Shown here: positions 60,001-64,000 of the stretch, in pieces
Layout: the number at the start of each line of letters is the position of its first letter
Numbering within the stretch: position 1 is the stretch's first letter
Origin: Actinostola sp. cb2023
Taxonomy: Eukaryota > Cnidaria > Anthozoa > Actiniaria > Actinostolidae
Length of the DNA: 64,000 nt
Assembly (NCBI GenBank): GCA_033675265.1
Contig: JAUJYZ010000389.1
Location: 1 to 64,000, forward strand
Direction: 5' to 3'
The notes under the pieces: model-generated
Told to the model about the DNA's origin: nothing
The model's database searches: none
The model's input: the letters and a program-made list of their open reading frames with translations, nothing else
Made by a program: the position numbers and the translations under genes

Positions 60001-61539
60001 CGCAACTGTCAGTCATTGTCAGGTCCCTCCTCACGCAACTGACATTGTCCTTGTCATAATGCCCGAGTGTACGCTCATTGAGCGTCTTGTTAATATTGTT
60101 CACCTCACCGTGGGGCACTATTTTGAAGGGGGCATTCATTTCAAGCTGGGCACTATTTCAAGCATTTAATGTACCTTTGTTTCTCTTGTTTATATTTTAT
60201 TTAGGAATATTGCATGGGTGAAACTATTGATGGCGAGTTGCTACAAACCAACAAGAATAACAGTATTGCAATACAGACTGACGACACTGGCTGTAGTAAT
60301 GGATGTACGTCCATGTATGTAGAGAGTGGTTCTATCTTGCAACAAAGTAATCTGGAAAGAGAAATACCAGGAGGAAGTGAGGAGAGCAATGTAAGTGGGG
60401 ATACCAATGTGTTTATGGATGATGTTGATGTAGATGACAATGAAGTGGCAGCACGAAGAGTATCAAGTGGTTATAATGAGACTGACAGTACATCCGGGAG
60501 CATAGACAACACAGAGACTGAAATGGCAGCAGAGATAAACTGCACCGATGAAGATAGAACAGATCAAACAAATGCAATATGCAAACCATCAAAATATAAT
60601 CTGAGGTTACTAAGCAGTGTTTCCCATGCATTGCCTGATGAGACATTTGAAGTTCCAAGTGTTCAAAATGACATCCCTGCTGAAGCAATTAAAAAACATC
60701 ACTGCAGTCAATGTAACAAGGCATTTAGATACCTAAGTACTTGTACAGTGCATGAACGCACCCATTCAGGAGAAAAACCATATAAGTGTAAGCATTGTAG
60801 TAAGACAGTTATACAGAGCAGTAGTTGTATAAGCCATGAACGTATACATGCAGGAGAAAAAACATACAAGTGTATGCATTGTAGTAAGACATTTACAAAG
60901 AGCAGTAGTTGTATAAGACATGAACGTGTACATTCAGGATCAAAACCATACAAGTGTAAGCATTGTAGTAAGACATTTACAGATAGCAGTAGTTGTATAA
61001 GACATGAACGTGTACATTCAGGAGAAAAACCATTCAAGTGTATACATTGTAGTAAGACATTTACACAGAGCAGTAGTTGTATAAGCCATGAACGTATACA
61101 TGCAGGAGAAAAACCATACAAGTGTATGCATTGTAGTAAGGCATTTACAGAGAGCAGTAGTTGTTGTATAAGACATGAACGTGTACATTCAGGATCAAAA
61201 CCATACAAGTGTAAGCATTGTAGTAAGACATTTACACAGAGCAGTAATTGTAGAACTCATGAACGTATCCATGCAGGAGAAAAACCATATAAGTGTAAGC
61301 ATTGTAGCAAGACATTTACACAGCGCCGTAATTGTATAAGGCATGTAAGTGTACATTCAGGAGAAAAGCCATACAAGTGTAAGCATTGTTGTAAAACATT
61401 TAGAGATAGCAGTAATTGTAGAAAACATGAACGCCTCCATTCAGGAGAGAGAGGGTACTCGTGTATGCAACGTGGGCTCCCCACACCTTGGAAATTATTT
61501 GCAAGTGTCCAAAACCTTGGAATTGAAGATTTCCAATGA
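57001..61539 (+). CDS. C2H2 zinc-finger protein ZNF3 (WW-like N-terminus, 9 fingers), intact
   Basis: Exon 2 is 57001-57123 and the finger exon is 60205-61539 (acceptor TTTAG|GAA), phase 0, predicting 485 aa. Residues 8-36 carry the WW-like PGW...YYN pattern. An acidic region ([11 protein letters not shown]) lies near residues 110-125, then a KYNLR motif. Nine fingers follow at about 206-460 with SGEKP, AGEKP or SGSKP linkers. Finger 6 has an extra Cys codon (SSSCCIRH), giving 13 residues between Cys and His. Every finger has Cys at the usual Leu position. The tail ends [10 protein letters not shown]. It is probably a nuclear DNA-binding regulator; its target is unknown. Intron 2 (57124-60204) holds a palindrome-rich element and a Helitron-like element that the other copies lack. 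Confidence 0.88.
57378..58391. mobile_element. Palindrome-rich element(s) with TAATACCATG ends
   Basis: 57378-57534 is a foldback (GTAATACCATGG...CCATGGTATTA). 57540-58391 has inverted ends GTAATACCATGATCACCGAG and its complement. The other two units have only CACTAAGAAAGAC-type sequence here (13646; 36522), so the block is an insertion. No transposase is seen, although an ORF-poor middle of about 500 bp could be a remnant. Confidence 0.65.
58138..58290. repeat. Four tandem hairpins, period 41
   Basis: ATGAGGGACATTTAGTCT followed by its near complement, spaced by GATTGTATTC. The GGGA words start at 58141, 58182, 58223 and 58264, exactly 41 apart. Confidence 0.9.
58598..60090 (+). mobile_element. 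Helitron/Helentron-like non-autonomous element, copy C, with empty-site proof
   Basis: 5' hairpin ACTCGGGC...GCCCGAGT (58598-58626), 3' hairpin ACGCTCATTGAGCGT (60071-60085) and CTTG. ZNF1 and ZNF2 have the uninterrupted CACTTATTTAATATT (about 13729 and 36608). Here it reads CACTTATT, element, TAATATT, so insertion was between two T's with no longer duplication. The interior has about 2.7 tandem copies of a 277-284-bp repeat (58831-59590) containing GAACCGCCGCGTAGCGCTAT. Confidence 0.7.
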
Positions 61540-61985
61540 ATTTCCAAGGTTTGAATCGAAGAGTGCCGGTGCGGTTTTTCCAGTAATCAGATACGCACAA
61601 ATATGTGTGACCTTCACATGCACCTGAATAGCAATGCTTGCTTCACAGTAAACATACAGTTCATTATGTAGAATGAGATAGAAAAGGGGAATGTCTTGTT
61701 TTTATAACGTCTGTAACATTATTCGAACCCTATTTGAGTGGACAGTAATATTAGATTACTACAATATAATAAATTGGAAATAAATAAAAATGGAAATATT
61801 TTATTTATATATTGAATGGAGTCGATAAAATGCTGACCCCCAGCCATGGACTACCCCATGGACCACCCATTGGACCACCCCATATCATGGACTAGACCAT
61901 GGACCACCCCATGGACTACCCCATATACCACCCTTTGGTCCACCCCCAGAATCATTAATTGTTCGAATACTAAGTTAGATTTAAC
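61540..61985. other. 3' flank of ZNF3 with minisatellite
   Basis: Collinear with the ZNF2 flank; CCCCATGGACCA-type repeats occupy 61848-61950. No gene. Confidence 0.55.
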
Positions 61986-63299
61986 CAAGAGAAAATGAGG
62001 TAAGAGAAGGAATCCCTGGTACCCCATCATGTGCCCCGTTAATTCTATTTTTAGATCGAAGCTATTTTTAGCTTTAGTTACCATGCCCGCGCTCTTGACT
62101 TGTAGAATTTTAAAATACTCAACCTTACCTTGGTTTTTCCTTTCAAAAACTTTTATTTTTTGCCATTACTGCGATTCTCAGTATTATGCGAACTCAGACA
62201 TTCAAGCAGTCGGCTGGAACTTGGTTTTTCGCTGCCGAAAAATCAGTAAACTTAAAAATATAAGTCAGAAGACCCACCAAATGGAAACCAAACATGATTT
62301 TGAGCTAAATTATGGATCATTTGGTCGAAGAATGTATTTAGTTTTGAATTCGTTTGAGTTTTGAATTTGATTGACGGGTAGCGAAAAACCAAGTTCCAGC
62401 CGACTGTTATGTCTGAGTTCGCATAATACTGAGAACCGCAGTAAAAAGAAAAGCAAAAGACTACACAGCTTCTGCTCCAAGATAACAAAGCAGTGGTCGC
62501 ACGATTTCTATGATGTTTACATGCAAAGTCTGCACTGAATACAAATACAAAACTGAGCGAAACAATATCGTCAACTCTCTGAGAAAAGGCCACAATTTAA
62601 TTCTCTAACTGATTGAAGGATTTTACGAATACTCAGGCGAATTGAGCAAAATTAAAGTGCTACAAATATAAACTACACAACGATCAAAGTCAAAGCAATT
62701 ACGAAAACAAACTCTAAAGTTAAAGTGGTCTTACCGGCACTTGTATTCAACAATTACGAAGTCCAAGCGTTATTCTCAGGTTGGAAAACACGAAGGAAAC
62801 TTTACAAGAGCCAACATCACCAAAACCTTGAAGCACCAGCCATATTGTGGACATGAAAATTTTTAAATTCAACCATCTGCAGTCCTACAAGACGCCGGCT
62901 ACAACAAAACGACTCCTTGCACTTATCGGTTTTCTCTGTCGAAGGACATGGCAAACTGAAGCTGTTTTCCTCTATTTAGAATCGTCTCAAGTGTCCCAAA
63001 TTCACAATAATTTCAGTCAAATCCCGAAAGGATAATTTGGTAAAATCCTTTATTGAGTTTTCGAAGTAAAAATTTGTAAAATGTTCGACTAAAGTTGAGA
63101 AGATTTTCTTCGCTTGACTTCGCTCAATACTTTTCATATCAAAACCGTGCGTAACGGCCTCCGCGACCTCGCCTTATATGATCTGACCAATCACGTTCCG
63201 TTCTAAAGATAGATTGATTCTAAAAATAGAATTAACGGGGCACATGATGGGTCAAGACCCCAATACCAGGGATTCCTTCTCTTACCTCATTTTCTCTTG
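61986..63299. mobile_element. TIR element, 1314 bp, 7-8-bp target duplication
   Basis: Inverted ends start CAAGAGAAAATGAGGTAAGA and extend about 70 bp. ATTTAAC is repeated at 61979-61985 and 63300-63306; ZNF2's flank has a single GATTTAAC (46559-46566) without insert. An inner inverted pair lies at about 62168-62455 (CAGTATTATGCGAACTCAGA and complement). No transposase is recognised. End sequence and duplication size are hAT-like, but this is not certain. Confidence 0.75.
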
Positions 63300-63921
63300 A
63301 TTTAACTGATCCATCCAGGTCGAATTTGGTATGCAGATATCCGTAATGAGATCGATGCGTGGTATCAACGTATATGCATACAAATATACATACAAATCAA
63401 CGTATACATGTATACCAAAGCTTTAAGTCTTGCAGAACTGGCAGGTTCGACTGAACAAAGGCTTCGTTGACGCCTCCTGAACTTAATTGCAATGGCTGCG
63501 ATCTTGAAATATTACTTCACAGGATGTCGCGAGGGAAAACTTAGTTTGCAAAACAGGTTAAGAAATTCAAAACAATCCCTTTCTACAAAAGAATCATTTC
63601 TACATAATAGAGGGGGGGAGGGATATAAACCAATCTTACTGGGGCATTCCGTCGATCCGACGATGATGGTCAGACCATGAGATGTATTCAGTTAAGGATG
63701 GGAATTTGGTCACTGTTTTGGTATTTTTTAGGGTATTTTTTAAGTTTAGAGTGCAATTTAGAAAAGTGTGAAATAGTATTAACTTTAAATAGTACTAAAT
63801 AGTGCTATTTCTATTGTTTTCTATTGTTTCATTAGTGCTATTTAGTACTAATTAGCTATTTAGTTTTCAAGCTTTTCTAAGTTGCACTCTACCCAAACCA
63901 CAAAACGGATGACTGACATTT
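63300..63921. other. Flank before the next unit
   Basis: Up to about 63590 it matches 46567-46634 plus 48093-48280. Beyond that it contains an inverted TTAGTACTAAATAGTGCTAT-rich patch (63770-63870). No gene. Confidence 0.45.
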
Positions 63922-64000
63922 GGGCTTCCTGTGGTAGAAATACCGCTGTGAGCGGGCCTGGGAACGAAGTTGGAATTTATTCGAGAAGACGCTTTGACTC
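63922..64000 (+). other. Start of a fourth ZNF leader, cut by the window end
   Basis: Matches the first 79 bp of 4535-4688, including GAGCGGGCCTGGGAACGAAG, which suggests the zinc-finger array continues to the right. Confidence 0.6.

Overview
This is a eukaryotic (metazoan) genomic window: genes are split by GT-AG introns, the sequence is AT-rich, and about three quarters of it is repeats. Secreted proteins joining ShK-like cysteine modules to a discoidin (F5/8 type C) domain, together with a large C2H2 zinc-finger family, fit a marine invertebrate, most likely an anthozoan cnidarian. The species assignment is an inference.

Two gene families are interleaved in segmental duplications. Family 1 is a secreted ShK-F5/8C protein with three copies. 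Copy 1 (444-1809, +) is cut by the window edge and frameshifted. Copy 2 (24405-22819, -) has a broken last exon. Copy 3 (29024-31028, +) is intact at 283 aa. Copies 2 and 3 lie head to head in a large inverted duplication centred near 27.8 kb. Family 2 is a C2H2 zinc-finger gene with a conserved non-coding leader, a 41-codon exon with a WW-like motif, and a finger exon. ZNF1 has exons at 13326-13448 and 13849-15192, ZNF2 at 36151-36273 and 44486-45567, and ZNF3 at 57001-57123 and 60205-61539. A fourth leader starts at about 63922. ZNF3 is intact; ZNF1 and ZNF2 have frameshifts in finger linkers.

Because the units are paralogous, one copy often preserves the empty site of an insertion in another, so several mobile elements can be bounded to the base. 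These include Helitron/Helentron-like elements inserted between T and T; a poly-A retroposon of about 1.6 kb with an 18-bp target duplication; TIR elements with 5-, 7- and 9-bp duplications, one of them only 71 bp long; a mariner-like element flanked by TA; and a non-LTR retrotransposon in ZNF2 intron 2 that carries further nested elements.

The most striking structure is a 41-bp satellite, each monomer holding a 21-bp palindrome, in ZNF intron 1. At the same paralogous position it occupies about 5.6 kb in ZNF1, two flanking blocks in ZNF3, and only one or two monomers beside a perfect 47-bp palindrome in ZNF2. This looks like the founder state of the satellite. Non-LTR fragments inside the ZNF1 array were amplified along with it.
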